A DNA stretch of 64,000 bases from Bacteroidia bacterium (GTDB lineage Bacteria; Bacteroidota; Bacteroidia; Flavobacteriales; Flavobacteriaceae). Shown one piece after another: positions 36,818 through 46,087 of this stretch. The stretch lies in contig JAUIBW010000002.1 in NCBI GenBank assembly GCA_030427585.1, positions 124,001-188,000 of the forward strand, read 5' to 3'. Every line of letters begins with the position of its first letter. Position 1 is the first letter of the stretch. Under the pieces are notes generated by a model. It was not told the DNA's origin and ran no database searches. It was given only the letters and a program-made list of their open reading frames with translations. A program made the translations under genes and the position numbers.

Positions 36818-37396
36818 ATGAGTAAATCGAAAATCTTAATTCTCGCAACAGCATTCATCTTTTTATTGCCTGCACGCGCTGCGTGCCAAGGAATGCCCAC
36901 CTATGACAACACCAATTTTATCAGCTTGGTAAAGCAATTGGTGGAATCAGGAAAACAGACCGCCCAGCTTATCAAGTCCGTAAAATTCCTGAAGGATGCC
37001 AAGGAGAGTATCGAGAAAGTCTCCAATGTAGTGAGACAACTCAGGGCTGTAGAAGAAATTGGAAGAAACAACCAACGTCTTATTGAGGTAATGCAAAATG
37101 ACTTGCAGGATATTTTGAACTCGCCCTATATCAAACCTGATGAAGTGGCCAGGGTGTCCGAATCGTTTAATGCCATTGTCGAGAATTCTTTGGATACAAT
37201 GGACTTCATTGACGAGATCCTGTCCAGCGACTACCTCAAAATGAGCGATGCCGAACGTGCAGAAATATTAAAACAAAAGGAAATCGAATCGAAAGAGATG
37301 GTTTCCGATATCACCATCCGGACCAAACGCTATCGGGATATTATCTCCTTCCGAAAAATGCAAGATAAAATCAATAACCGCGAAACCGAATACTAA
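36818..37396 (+). CDS. VirB5/TraI-like secreted transfer protein
   Basis: A 192-residue protein with signal peptide (MSKSKILILATAFIFLLPAR, then AACQG). The mature part is almost all helical (SLVKQLVESGKQTAQLIKSV, coiled coil to the end), as in VirB5-like or Bacteroides TraI (DUF4141) proteins. An upstream in-frame ATG (36777) exists, but it would bury the signal peptide. It lies between VirB4-like and VirB6-like genes, as expected in this operon. Confidence 0.75.
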   Translation: MSKSKILILATAFIFLLPARAACQGMPTYDNTNFISLVKQLVESGKQTAQLIKSVKFLKDAKESIEKVSNVVRQLRAVEEIGRNNQRLIEVMQNDLQDILNSPYIKPDEVARVSESFNAIVENSLDTMDFIDEILSSDYLKMSDAERAEILKQKEIESKEMVSDITIRTKRYRDIISFRKMQDKINNRETEY

Positions 37397-37398
37397 GG

Positions 37399-38241
37399 AT
37401 GACCGCAACCATCATTTTAGGGATAGGGCTTGAATACGTGGATACCGTATTCCAGACGATACAGAACAGCGACTTCTCGCAATATACCATCGCGGGAATG
37501 AAAACGCTTGCTGTTCTGTTCTTTCTGGTCAATATCCTTAAAAAATACAATGAAGGGGTTGCGGATAAGGACGGGTATACTTGGGGATTAAGCCCAGGGG
37601 AATTGGCCAAGAATTTTGCAGTCGTTCTTGTGGTCATTTTCTCAACACAGGTTCTGGGCTTTTTCGATGCCATCCTAGTGTCCATCGAAGGACAATATCG
37701 GGGAACAGCCCCAGCCTTGCTGCCTTTGCAGATGCAGGATATTCCTATTGAAGAAGATGTAAATCTGATGGATGCTGCAAAAAATGCAATGACCTTGCTT
37801 TATGAAGCTCTGGTAACCCCACTTTTTGGGTTTAAGATATTTGCCTTTATTGTCAGCATCATCCTTTGGATTCTGGATCTGTTCATCTATCCGTTATTCT
37901 TGGCAGAACGCTTTTTCCTTTTGGGAATTATGCAGGCATTTTTTCCTTTGGTCATCAGTTTGGCTGTTTTTGAAAAGTTCCGCTCCTTGGCCTATACCTT
38001 TTTTAAGCTGTATGCTGCGGTGTATATGCTTGTACCGGCATTCTTTCTGGTCAATGTGTTTGTCAATGCCCTCTACACGGAAATCAATACCAATTTTTGG
38101 AACAACCTTTTTGGTACGGATGTGGGTCAAGGTTTCTTTGCCCCTGTAGTGCAACTGGGCTCTGTAGGTTTCATCGTTTTTCTGAAATTCAAACTGTATC
38201 GGCGTGCCACTTCCTTCACCTTACGACTTTTTACCAACTAA
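37399..38241 (+). CDS. traJ: TraJ (VirB6-like) membrane channel protein
   Basis: A 280-residue inner-membrane protein with about five to six hydrophobic segments (for example IAGMKTLAVLFFLVNIL, IFAFIVSIILWILDLFIYPL, ILGIMQAFFPLVISLAVF). It starts 2 nt after the VirB5-like stop. Order and topology match Bacteroides TraJ, the VirB6-type core of the transfer channel. Confidence 0.8.
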   Translation: MTATIILGIGLEYVDTVFQTIQNSDFSQYTIAGMKTLAVLFFLVNILKKYNEGVADKDGYTWGLSPGELAKNFAVVLVVIFSTQVLGFFDAILVSIEGQYRGTAPALLPLQMQDIPIEEDVNLMDAAKNAMTLLYEALVTPLFGFKIFAFIVSIILWILDLFIYPLFLAERFFLLGIMQAFFPLVISLAVFEKFRSLAYTFFKLYAAVYMLVPAFFLVNVFVNALYTEINTNFWNNLFGTDVGQGFFAPVVQLGSVGFIVFLKFKLYRRATSFTLRLFTN

Positions 38242-38251
38242 TCGAACATCT

Positions 38252-38875
38252 ATGAAAACACCCTATAAAAACATCTATACCATTTTAAAATTAAACAGGT
38301 TCATTGTTTTGGCAGTTATTATATGTGCCACACTCTTGGGCATATTTTCGGTTATAATGGCTTTTAATATGCACAGGAAAGCATTGAACAGTGCCTTTGC
38401 CATCAACACCGATGGCAGTATTATTCCTTTAAAATTGGTTACTCAAAAGGAAAATTTTAAAGTGGAGGCTTTGGCACACCTGGAACTGTTCCACACCTAT
38501 TTCTATAATATCGATGCGAGCAATTATGAAAAGAACCTGAAAAAAGCCCTTTGGTTGGGCAATAGCTCCGTAGACAATCTTTATCGCCAAAAGAAAGCGG
38601 ATGGGGTATATAATCGCCTTCTACAATATTCCTTGGTACAAAAAGTACTGCGCATCGATTCCCAAATTGAAAAAAAGAATGGTACTTATAGTTTCAAAAC
38701 GGTTACCCTATTTGAAATCAATCGCGGGTCGGTAATCGATACTTATGAATTGGTTTCCACCGGAAACCTGATTACGGTCGACCGGAACTTTCCTAACAAT
38801 CCGCACGGATTGTTGATTACAGATTACTTCGAAAACACTCTAAAAAAAACATCCAATGAAAGTAGAAAAGAATAA
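38252..38875 (+). CDS. traK: TraK (VirB8-like) transfer protein
   Basis: A 207-residue protein: a short cytoplasmic N-terminus (MKTPYKNIYTILKLNRF), one membrane helix (about 17-38), then a periplasmic domain of VirB8 size (ELFHTYFYNIDASNYEKNLK, VTLFEINRGSVIDTYELVST). It matches Bacteroides TraK. A longer frame starting at 38204 reads through the end of traJ, so ATG 38252 is preferred. It overlaps traM by 20 nt. Confidence 0.82.
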   Translation: MKTPYKNIYTILKLNRFIVLAVIICATLLGIFSVIMAFNMHRKALNSAFAINTDGSIIPLKLVTQKENFKVEALAHLELFHTYFYNIDASNYEKNLKKALWLGNSSVDNLYRQKKADGVYNRLLQYSLVQKVLRIDSQIEKKNGTYSFKTVTLFEINRGSVIDTYELVSTGNLITVDRNFPNNPHGLLITDYFENTLKKTSNESRKE

Positions 38876-39785
38876 AATAGTGTTTGCGGCCGTACTTGCC
38901 GTACTGTTCATTTTCCTGATATCCTATTCCGTTATGATAATGGGTGATGACGATAGTGAAAACGAAAACCTTGAACAGACCTTAATTCCAGAATTGGAAC
39001 AGAACCAGAAGGAATATGATTCCAAACTGGATGCCATTAATGATCTAAAGGAAGTTAGGGAAACCAATGCGCCCAGTATCTATGATGAAAAGATGATTGA
39101 TTCGCATGGCTTTTATAATCGAGATTTACCCGAAATGGAAAAAGAGCGCATTGTTGACAGTATTTACGCTGCTGGAAAAATTAAATATTCAACCGCGTCC
39201 TATGAACATATCGGCAAAAAAAGAACTGCTCCAAATAGGGAAAAGGAAATTGATTCCACGGAACTGAAGAAGGAACAACAAATTGCAGCCAAAGAACTGG
39301 GGCTGGAGCATCAACTATTTTTCGCAGCTGCTCCCAAGAAAAGTGAGCTATCGATTTTGGGCAGTACGGACGAAATGATTTACGCTGTTGTTGATGGTAA
39401 TCAAGTGGTCAAGGTCAATTCCAGATTACGGATGCGCCTGGTTCAGGACGCAATGATTAATAATAAAAAGGTGTCAAAAAACACCCCTATCTATGGGTTT
39501 ATCAGTTTTCAACCCAATCGTGCCTTGATTACTATTGAAAATATCCAAAACCATCCTACCAGTCTAAAAGCATTTGACCTTCAGGATGGCAGTGAGGGAA
39601 TCTATGTGGAAAACAATTTTCGCGCAGATGCCACCAATGAAGTTTTGGATGACATCATCGGTGACATCAATATCCCGAGTGTACCGCAAGTAGGTGGCAT
39701 CACCAAAGTACTGAAGCGCAATAACCGAAAGGTAAAGGTGACCGTACTCAATAATTACCAACTGATATTAAAACCTAAACTATAA
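38856..39785 (+). CDS. traM: TraM (VirB10-like) transfer protein
   Basis: A 309-residue protein with one N-terminal membrane helix (VFAAVLAVLFIFLISYSVMI), a long charged helical linker, and a C-terminal beta-rich domain (VNSRLRMRLVQDAMINNKKV, PIYGFISFQPNRALITIENI) like VirB10/TraM. It links inner and outer membranes in the transfer channel. The start overlaps the end of traK. Confidence 0.85.
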   Translation: MKVEKNKIVFAAVLAVLFIFLISYSVMIMGDDDSENENLEQTLIPELEQNQKEYDSKLDAINDLKEVRETNAPSIYDEKMIDSHGFYNRDLPEMEKERIVDSIYAAGKIKYSTASYEHIGKKRTAPNREKEIDSTELKKEQQIAAKELGLEHQLFFAAAPKKSELSILGSTDEMIYAVVDGNQVVKVNSRLRMRLVQDAMINNKKVSKNTPIYGFISFQPNRALITIENIQNHPTSLKAFDLQDGSEGIYVENNFRADATNEVLDDIIGDINIPSVPQVGGITKVLKRNNRKVKVTVLNNYQLILKPKL

Positions 39786-39815
39786 GCCCATAGTGGCATT
39801 TAAAAACGTACTCTT

Positions 39816-40649
39816 ATGAAAAATCATCTATTTATTTCTGCCTTTCTCCTGGCTTCCATTGTCACTAAAGCACAAAATACTATAGTGTTGGATACCATTT
39901 ATGCCAATGACCAAAAGAACGTCGCACTATTCTTTCCTGAGCCCATACGTCAAGGCATAACCGGTTCGGATAATTTTGTTTTCACCTATAACAGGGAAAA
40001 AGAACAGTATTTGGGACTTTTGCAGGCAAAACCCGGAAAAGAAAGCAACCTGTTGGTTGTCAATAGGGATGGTTCGGTTTTCTCCTATATAATAAAATAC
40101 AAGGAGCAGTTATCAAAACTCAATTATTTCATCCCGATGTCAAGTCGTATTGGGAATGAAAGGCCGCTAGCGAACGATTCCATAAAAGCGGCCGATTCTG
40201 AAACCAGCACAACAAAAAAACATCAGTATTATGAAAGGTTCTGTGCTTACCTTCTAGATAGAAAGCAACGCATTGGTCACCTTAAAAAACGTAAGGAAGG
40301 CATCGCTTTGAGTGTGGAAAATATTGTTTTTGACAAGGACGAGCTCTATTTTGTAATCCAGATAAAGAACAATTCCAGTTTGGATTATGATTTGAATTTC
40401 TTGAATCTCTCCATAGAAACGAGACAGAAAGGTAAAAAGAAGTCATTGCAGAAGTTGTATCAAGAACCGCTGTTCCGATATAATGTGCCATCCAGAATTG
40501 CTAAAAATGAAACCGTAAGATTGGTGTATGTTTTGCCTAAATTTTCATTATCAAATGAACGTAGGTCTGTTTTGGAGTTGAATGAAAGTAATGGGGAACG
40601 CAACCTGAAACTGAAGATTTCTAACAAATATATAAATAATCCTAATTAG
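39816..40649 (+). CDS. traN: TraN (VirB9-like) transfer protein
   Basis: A 277-residue secreted protein with signal peptide (FISAFLLASIVTKAQ). It has the N-terminal VirB9-type region (DQKNVALFFPEPIRQGITGS) and the C-terminal beta domain (LYFVIQIKNNSSLDYDLNFL, VRLVYVLPKFSLS). It matches Bacteroides TraN (DUF4138). It is the last recognisable gene of the transfer operon; I see no TraL, TraO, TraP or TraQ after it. Confidence 0.82.
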   Translation: MKNHLFISAFLLASIVTKAQNTIVLDTIYANDQKNVALFFPEPIRQGITGSDNFVFTYNREKEQYLGLLQAKPGKESNLLVVNRDGSVFSYIIKYKEQLSKLNYFIPMSSRIGNERPLANDSIKAADSETSTTKKHQYYERFCAYLLDRKQRIGHLKKRKEGIALSVENIVFDKDELYFVIQIKNNSSLDYDLNFLNLSIETRQKGKKKSLQKLYQEPLFRYNVPSRIAKNETVRLVYVLPKFSLSNERRSVLELNESNGERNLKLKISNKYINNPN

Positions 40650-40985
40650 GAATAATAATACTAAAAATTTATATCCTTATTCAATATTAGGACTGTTAGT
40701 CGCTGTCACTGAACACACTCAACAAATAAACCCCAAGAATAGACTATAGTGATCTAATTTCAATTCCAAACTTTGTATCTTGATAAATGTTTTGCGGTTC
40801 TTCACAAACATTCAATAGTTTTAATTATTTCTTCCAAATAATATCCTTTATCAGTGTACATTAAAAGGCATTTATCGGTTTTTGTATAGTTAGTTGTGTT
40901 GGTTGGTATCTATGTTAAAAAAAGAAAACGAACCAGAGGAAAATCCTATGGATTTTCCGAGCACACACAGAAAAAGCAATTAACG
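40650..40985. other. Gap between the transfer operon and the HEPN gene
   Basis: A 336-nt AT-rich stretch. The only open frame is a 23-codon + strand piece from ATG 40912 to TAA 40981 (ending ENPMDFPSTHRKSN), possibly the remnant of a lost transfer gene. No clear terminator seen. Confidence 0.35.
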
Positions 40986-41672
40986 TTACATGTTACCTAA
41001 ATTTTCACTAAATTCTGTGAACTTTGATATTTGACCTTCATATTTATTTTGAGTACTTCCACCTTTTACTATTTTCTCGTCTTGAACTACAGATCCAATT
41101 CTAATGTGGATTGAAAATCCAATATCGGGTTTTTCCATAAAGTCTTTTTTATTTTCATTGCTCAAGATGAAGTTATTTTCATAAAGATGTGAATCATTAT
41201 TTTTAATTGCTTTGTAATATGCTGACATAGATTCCTCCCCATTTTGTGAGTTAGAAATATATCTTTCCATAAAGTCAATAGTATAATCTAATTCACCAAT
41301 TAACTGATTTATGTAAAAGCCCATAAAGATTGGTTTTTTAATTCTGTCATAATATCTGATCTTAAATGCATTTTGCAATATTTCTATAAAAACAGGGTCA
41401 AAATCTACGGTCACGTCATTATTGACTTTAGATAGAATTTTTTTGAGTGATTCAAATCTATCTAAATGATAACAATATTTTTCCCTTTTTTTTAGATTAA
41501 ATACAATTAGTGCTTTCAGATATTTTTCTACTGAAGTACTTGCAAGTGTTAGTCCTTGAATTATTAAATGATTATTAAGTAAAAAACGAGCTGCAATATA
41601 ATCGCGATAACCAAGATCCATTAGCCAATGCCCTTTATAAAGCTTTTCAGTCCATGTAATCGAATTGTCCAT
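40986..41672 (-). CDS. HEPN-like domain protein
   Basis: A 228-residue protein. The N-terminal part (LGYRDYIAARFLLNNHLIIQ, LTLASTSVEKYLKALIVFN) has the HEPN-domain pattern of a nucleotide-binding helical bundle. I do not see the RNase motif RX4-6H, so catalytic activity is doubtful. The C-terminal part is unrecognised. It lies downstream of the HsdM gene on the same strand, separated by 236 nt with a 6-bp inverted repeat (ATCCGC/GCGGAT, 41777-41795). It could be an accessory of the defence operon or an independent gene. Confidence 0.6.
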   Translation of the reverse strand: MDNSITWTEKLYKGHWLMDLGYRDYIAARFLLNNHLIIQGLTLASTSVEKYLKALIVFNLKKREKYCYHLDRFESLKKILSKVNNDVTVDFDPVFIEILQNAFKIRYYDRIKKPIFMGFYINQLIGELDYTIDFMERYISNSQNGEESMSAYYKAIKNNDSHLYENNFILSNENKKDFMEKPDIGFSIHIRIGSVVQDEKIVKGGSTQNKYEGQISKFTEFSENLGNM

Positions 41673-41908
41673 GATAATAAGATAACGGTTTTATAATCGT
41701 ATTTATGGGTTAATATGCGTTTATTTTTGGTTTGGCACAGAATTTTAGCATTTTGAGTGGATCCGGACGAAGTGGAATCCGCGGTAATTGCGGATACATT
41801 GTTGTGCGTAATTTTTTTTAGCCTTAGGGTAGACATACTCTTTGACAAGTTTTGGCTCGTGCGGTTGACTTTGAGCGACTTGGCAATGTGTATGGATGCT
41901 AAACATGG

Positions 41909-43369
41909 CTAATCCTTCAGTTTTAATCCTATATTTTTAAAGCCTTCCAAAGCCCCTTCAATATTTTCAATTATCTCACGAGCTAAATCGTTTGGATCAG
42001 GTAAATTGTCTAAATCTATTATACTGTCATTTCGAAGCCAGAAGATATCCAAACTAGTTTTGTCACGAGATAGAAGCTCCTTGGTTGAATACTTTCGCCA
42101 ACGACCTTCAGGGTTTTCTTGCGACCAGGTTTCTTTTCTTTTACTGAGATCGGCAGAATGATATAATTCTATAAACTCTTTTAAATCTGTAGACTTGAGA
42201 GGATTCTTCTTTGGAGTATGGTTAATATTGGTTCTATAGTCATAATACCAAACTTCTTTAGTACCTGATTTTATAGACTCTTGAGGTTTATCAAAGAAGA
42301 GAACATTTGCTTTTACTCCTTGGGCATAAAAAATTCCTGTTGGAAGTCTCAAAATCGTATGCAAATTGGTTTCTTCCAATAGTTTTTTTCTGATAGTCTC
42401 TCCAGCCCCTCCTTCAAATAACACATTATCTGGCAGTACAACTGCTGCACGACCATTCGTCTTCAACATAGCAACAATGTGTTGCAAAAAGGCCAATTGT
42501 TTATTGCTTGTTGCTACCCAGAAATCCTTCCTGAGAAAATAACCTTCTTTTTTAGACTGCTCCAAATCAATAGTTGGTGTATCACTGCTACTTACTCCAA
42601 ATGGAGGATTAGCTAATATAATGGACACCTTTTCATTTTCATGAATTTTTCCTTCAGTTCCACGTTTGAGGCTGTCTGCGACCTGAATATCAGGGGTATC
42701 TTTTAGATCTCCAACCCCATGGAGGAAGAGATTCATTAAACATAATCGAGCTGTAGATTTCTCAATTTCCCAACCATGAAATGCCTTGAATTTCAGAAAA
42801 GTGGTTTCTTCTTTTGATAATGGCTTTTCGTTTATATGATTCAACGCGCCTAAAAAGAATCCACCAGTACCACAAGAAGGGTCGGCAATGGTTTCCATGG
42901 GCTTTGGATTTATACAGGTTACCATTGCAGAAATAACAGACCGAGGGGTAAAGTACTGACCAGCACCACTATTTTCAGCATTTTTCTGTAATAGTGATTC
43001 ATAGATTTCTCCTTTGATATCTACATCCTGATTCGTCCAGTTTTCTCCATCAATAAGTTTAATTAATCTTTTCAATTTAACCGAATCATGAATTTTATTC
43101 TGCGCACCTGCAAAAATCTTACTTAACATGCCACCAGCATTAGATAAGTTTTTCAGAAGATTTTCATAATCTTCTATGATCTGAGCACTGGATAAAATAG
43201 TTTGCCAATCGCATCTTTTAGGCAAGTTATATTGATTCTTATTTTCATCCGCCATTTTAAGGAATAACAAAAAAGTCAATTGCTCTAAATAATCACCGTA
43301 TCCAAGTCCGTCATCTCTAAGAGTATCACAGAATGACCATATTTTTGCTACTAAGTTATTTGTTGCCAT
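41909..43369 (-). CDS. hsdM: Type I DNA methyltransferase subunit HsdM
   Basis: A 486-residue N6-adenine methyltransferase subunit. The HsdM N-terminal helical domain (LGYGDYLEQLTFLLFLKMAD) is followed by the SAM motif ADPSCGTGGFF (162-172) and the catalytic motif NPPF (254-257). It should work with HsdS to modify a bipartite site. It is the last gene of the six-gene operon, 3 nt after the PD-(D/E)XK gene. No HsdR gene is found in the operon. Confidence 0.92.
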   Translation of the reverse strand: MATNNLVAKIWSFCDTLRDDGLGYGDYLEQLTFLLFLKMADENKNQYNLPKRCDWQTILSSAQIIEDYENLLKNLSNAGGMLSKIFAGAQNKIHDSVKLKRLIKLIDGENWTNQDVDIKGEIYESLLQKNAENSGAGQYFTPRSVISAMVTCINPKPMETIADPSCGTGGFFLGALNHINEKPLSKEETTFLKFKAFHGWEIEKSTARLCLMNLFLHGVGDLKDTPDIQVADSLKRGTEGKIHENEKVSIILANPPFGVSSSDTPTIDLEQSKKEGYFLRKDFWVATSNKQLAFLQHIVAMLKTNGRAAVVLPDNVLFEGGAGETIRKKLLEETNLHTILRLPTGIFYAQGVKANVLFFDKPQESIKSGTKEVWYYDYRTNINHTPKKNPLKSTDLKEFIELYHSADLSKRKETWSQENPEGRWRKYSTKELLSRDKTSLDIFWLRNDSIIDLDNLPDPNDLAREIIENIEGALEGFKNIGLKLKD

Positions 43370-43372
43370 AAA

Positions 43373-45187
43373 CTATATTTCTAAAATTATTTCCTCTTGC
43401 TCAATATCAAAGTGGATATAGGTAAAAGGAAGTTTAATAAAATTCTTTAGATGATTAAGATAATTCTTAACTTCATCTGACGGTGTCACATGGGAAACCA
43501 ACACAATACTTTCAGCTTCATTTACATTGGGGTATAGACAATATTCCAATAATTGTCCGATGCCTTCTCTAATGGAAGTTCTTAAACTATTGTAGGTTTT
43601 GATTTCGTAAAAAATGTAGCCTGTATTCGTCTTCCGAGTTACGTCAATCCTTAAAGCTCCATATGCGGTACACTCCCGTTTCACAATTGTCTTACCATAC
43701 TTGTTTTGAAGGTATTTTAAAAATTTGGTCTGAAGGACATTGTGTTTTAATTCGAGTTCTATCTCTCTCTTTTTTTCAGTTCTTTTGCTTTTTGTGCCAA
43801 GATCTGCCTCTTCACTGCCTGAGTCTTCGAAAGAAAACCCTGTTTTAACATCTTGATTAATTTTTTCCTGTAGCGCAGCTGGAACATCCATTAGCGTGTA
43901 TCTATTGGATGGGATTTCACTATTGTCCAAAACAGGGACTAGCTCTGGTGGAATTTCATTGAGATGTGATGCTTTAAACTTCACGTTCAACAATTGTTCA
44001 GCACCATCATTAATCCATGTATCTAACTGGCTGGAATTAAGATTTAGATTATATAAGTCGGCTTTCATTTCATCATACCAACCTTCGTTCTTGTAGTGAT
44101 CTAATATCTTCTCCGATTCTTGTGGTAAGAGCACTTCAACATCTTTTAAATTGGCAACCCAATAACTCTTATTCGATTCTGCATTTCTCGTGTAAAGCGC
44201 AATGTCAAAAAGTTTTCCTTCATACTTAGATCGATATTTATGTATAGGCTCCAAAAATCCATACTTGTACCCATTAATCACTTTATCTCCATCAAATAGC
44301 CATTCTTCGTGACCAAAACCATTTTCATTTTCAAAACTTGGATTGGTTGATTTACCTGTTAAACCAGATGGTTTTACCCAACCGTTACTATTCCAAGTGA
44401 TACGGGCAATTTTTGATTCCTTGAAAAGTAACTTCTTTAAGTGATTGTGATGTGGTAAATATTTCTGAACATAGGCTTTGCTTTCTGCAATAAGTCTTTC
44501 CCAATTGTATGTCTCCAATTGGTCAAATGATATTCTAGGCCATTCCCAATTGATAAGGGTTTTATACTCTTCAAGTAATTTGATTTTATAATCCGGAAGT
44601 GCTTTTGTGGTTTCGAAATAACCATCCAGCTTATATCCGATAAATTCATCAGATCCATTTACATCAACATTAAAAAACACATCTTTGTCTTCACCGCTAT
44701 ATATTCTTGGCCAGAAATAAGGTTTTATTCGGGCTACATGTCCATTGAGCCAATTTCCATCTTGCCTTAACTTAAACCCTTCTACCATAATTTGCTCAGC
44801 CCAATATTTGGCTTTGGCAATGATAGGATAGAGTTTTTGACCGTAGTATTGATGGGCTGGGTTTGATTTTCTGTAATCAGTGTTAACGATGGAGCTGTAA
44901 AACTCTAATTCATCTTTGGTGAAGAAGTTATACCCGCCCTCATAATACCGAAATTCAAAATGCAGCTCATTTTCAACATAACCACGGTACGATTCGTTTG
45001 ACTGAAATTGAAGTGGCTCTCCAGTGGCTAATTCAAAACCAGTTCTTACCAGATGCTTGAACGGATACTCTTTTTCATTAACCACCACATAGTATTGACT
45101 CCAAACATAGTTTTTTGGAATGCCTTGCTCATCTATAATAGATGCAGCTTGCTCAATGTGGGTACTATTCAATGCTTCGAGTTTCAT
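43373..45187 (-). CDS. PD-(D/E)XK nuclease candidate with unusual N-terminus
   Basis: A 604-residue protein. The C-terminal about 100 residues show a PD-(D/E)XK core: D515 (LRIDVTRK), E528-x-K530 (FYEIKTYNS) and a downstream Gln-helix (EGIGQLLEYCLYPN), as in restriction nucleases. The N-terminus (IPKNYVWSQYYVVVNEKEYP, FKHLVRTGFEL) vaguely resembles the head domain of some modification-dependent McrA-like enzymes. The middle is unrecognised. Spacing (6 nt to the HNH gene, 3 nt to hsdM) shows strict co-transcription. It may be the restriction nuclease that replaces HsdR or an added effector. Confidence 0.7.
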   Translation of the reverse strand: MKLEALNSTHIEQAASIIDEQGIPKNYVWSQYYVVVNEKEYPFKHLVRTGFELATGEPLQFQSNESYRGYVENELHFEFRYYEGGYNFFTKDELEFYSSIVNTDYRKSNPAHQYYGQKLYPIIAKAKYWAEQIMVEGFKLRQDGNWLNGHVARIKPYFWPRIYSGEDKDVFFNVDVNGSDEFIGYKLDGYFETTKALPDYKIKLLEEYKTLINWEWPRISFDQLETYNWERLIAESKAYVQKYLPHHNHLKKLLFKESKIARITWNSNGWVKPSGLTGKSTNPSFENENGFGHEEWLFDGDKVINGYKYGFLEPIHKYRSKYEGKLFDIALYTRNAESNKSYWVANLKDVEVLLPQESEKILDHYKNEGWYDEMKADLYNLNLNSSQLDTWINDGAEQLLNVKFKASHLNEIPPELVPVLDNSEIPSNRYTLMDVPAALQEKINQDVKTGFSFEDSGSEEADLGTKSKRTEKKREIELELKHNVLQTKFLKYLQNKYGKTIVKRECTAYGALRIDVTRKTNTGYIFYEIKTYNSLRTSIREGIGQLLEYCLYPNVNEAESIVLVSHVTPSDEVKNYLNHLKNFIKLPFTYIHFDIEQEEIILEI

Positions 45188-45193
45188 CTATTA

Positions 45194-46087
45194 TTATATC
45201 AAAATTGCCGTTACAAAGCGTTCAAGCCAATTAAATCCATCTAGCTTGGAGTATACGCGAACACAAGCTTTGACTGCTGATGTATATGGTCTATTTGGGT
45301 TTTTCACATAATCAGTTAGCCGTTTTAGACAAGACGCAACTGCGATTCTCCTTGCTCTTTCATCTGGTGCTGTATCAATTAATTCCTTTATTTCAAGAAT
45401 CTCTCTTTCACAGTCATTCCAAGCCATTAGCCGTTCTTTATTGAGCTGTTCTAAATCCAAATGGTAGTAAAATATTGATTGAAAGACTCTTTCATGCTCA
45501 TAATCATTCAATCCAGCGCTTATTATCTCACCATTTGAATCAAAAGTCAAAAGGCTTACATCTTCCTGGCAAAGCGGATCGAGTAAAATGGGAACCTCAC
45601 AATTAGTGTTCTCTTCATCATTTGCAATTCTTCCTACATCAGAACAATCCAAAGGAAAATATTCACCTTTACCATGAACCTCTTCACAATCACCTAACCT
45701 GTCTCGTCTTCTTTTATTAGCTAGACCTCCAGATAACCTATAGTTACTCCATTCATATGCCAACCACCAATAGCCATTTTCTTTTAATATTCTTGATTTA
45801 CTCTTGGGGTCTTTATAATCAATCTTTTCTCTAGCGGAACTTTTAGGTCGAAAATGATCTATTTCAAAATCACTTGGTCCGATAGGGCCTTCTGTATACC
45901 AGCATTTGTTATTTGAGAGTCCAAGCATTATTGGTTGAAGCTGATTCCATTCGGGATGATTGCGGATGTATTCTTTTTTCTGCTCAATAGTCATTGTGTT
46001 CATAGCAACTAGTTGAGCTTGTTTGATAGCCTCCCACCCAAAGCCGTCAACGGCTTCTCTGAATCTATTTCTATCAATATACCTCAT
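45194..46087 (-). CDS. PtuB-like HNH endonuclease
   Basis: A 297-residue nuclease. The HNH/ββα-metal core is NNKCWYTEG...SDFEIDHFRPK (C62, E66, D77-H78), then YEWSNYRLSGG and ANKRRRDR with the Asn/Lys residues of the family. This pattern matches the HNH protein (PtuB) of Septu and of related retron effectors. It overlaps the ATPase gene by 4 nt (ATGA), the pairing typical of PtuA-PtuB. It is expected to cut DNA, or another nucleic acid, on a signal from the ATPase. Confidence 0.8.
   Translation of the reverse strand: MRYIDRNRFREAVDGFGWEAIKQAQLVAMNTMTIEQKKEYIRNHPEWNQLQPIMLGLSNNKCWYTEGPIGPSDFEIDHFRPKSSAREKIDYKDPKSKSRILKENGYWWLAYEWSNYRLSGGLANKRRRDRLGDCEEVHGKGEYFPLDCSDVGRIANDEENTNCEVPILLDPLCQEDVSLLTFDSNGEIISAGLNDYEHERVFQSIFYYHLDLEQLNKERLMAWNDCEREILEIKELIDTAPDERARRIAVASCLKRLTDYVKNPNRPYTSAVKACVRVYSKLDGFNWLERFVTAILI

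Noticed and set aside
41621..41848. 75-residue - strand frame before the HEPN gene
   Set aside because: It overlaps the HEPN start, has low-complexity sequence and no recognisable feature.
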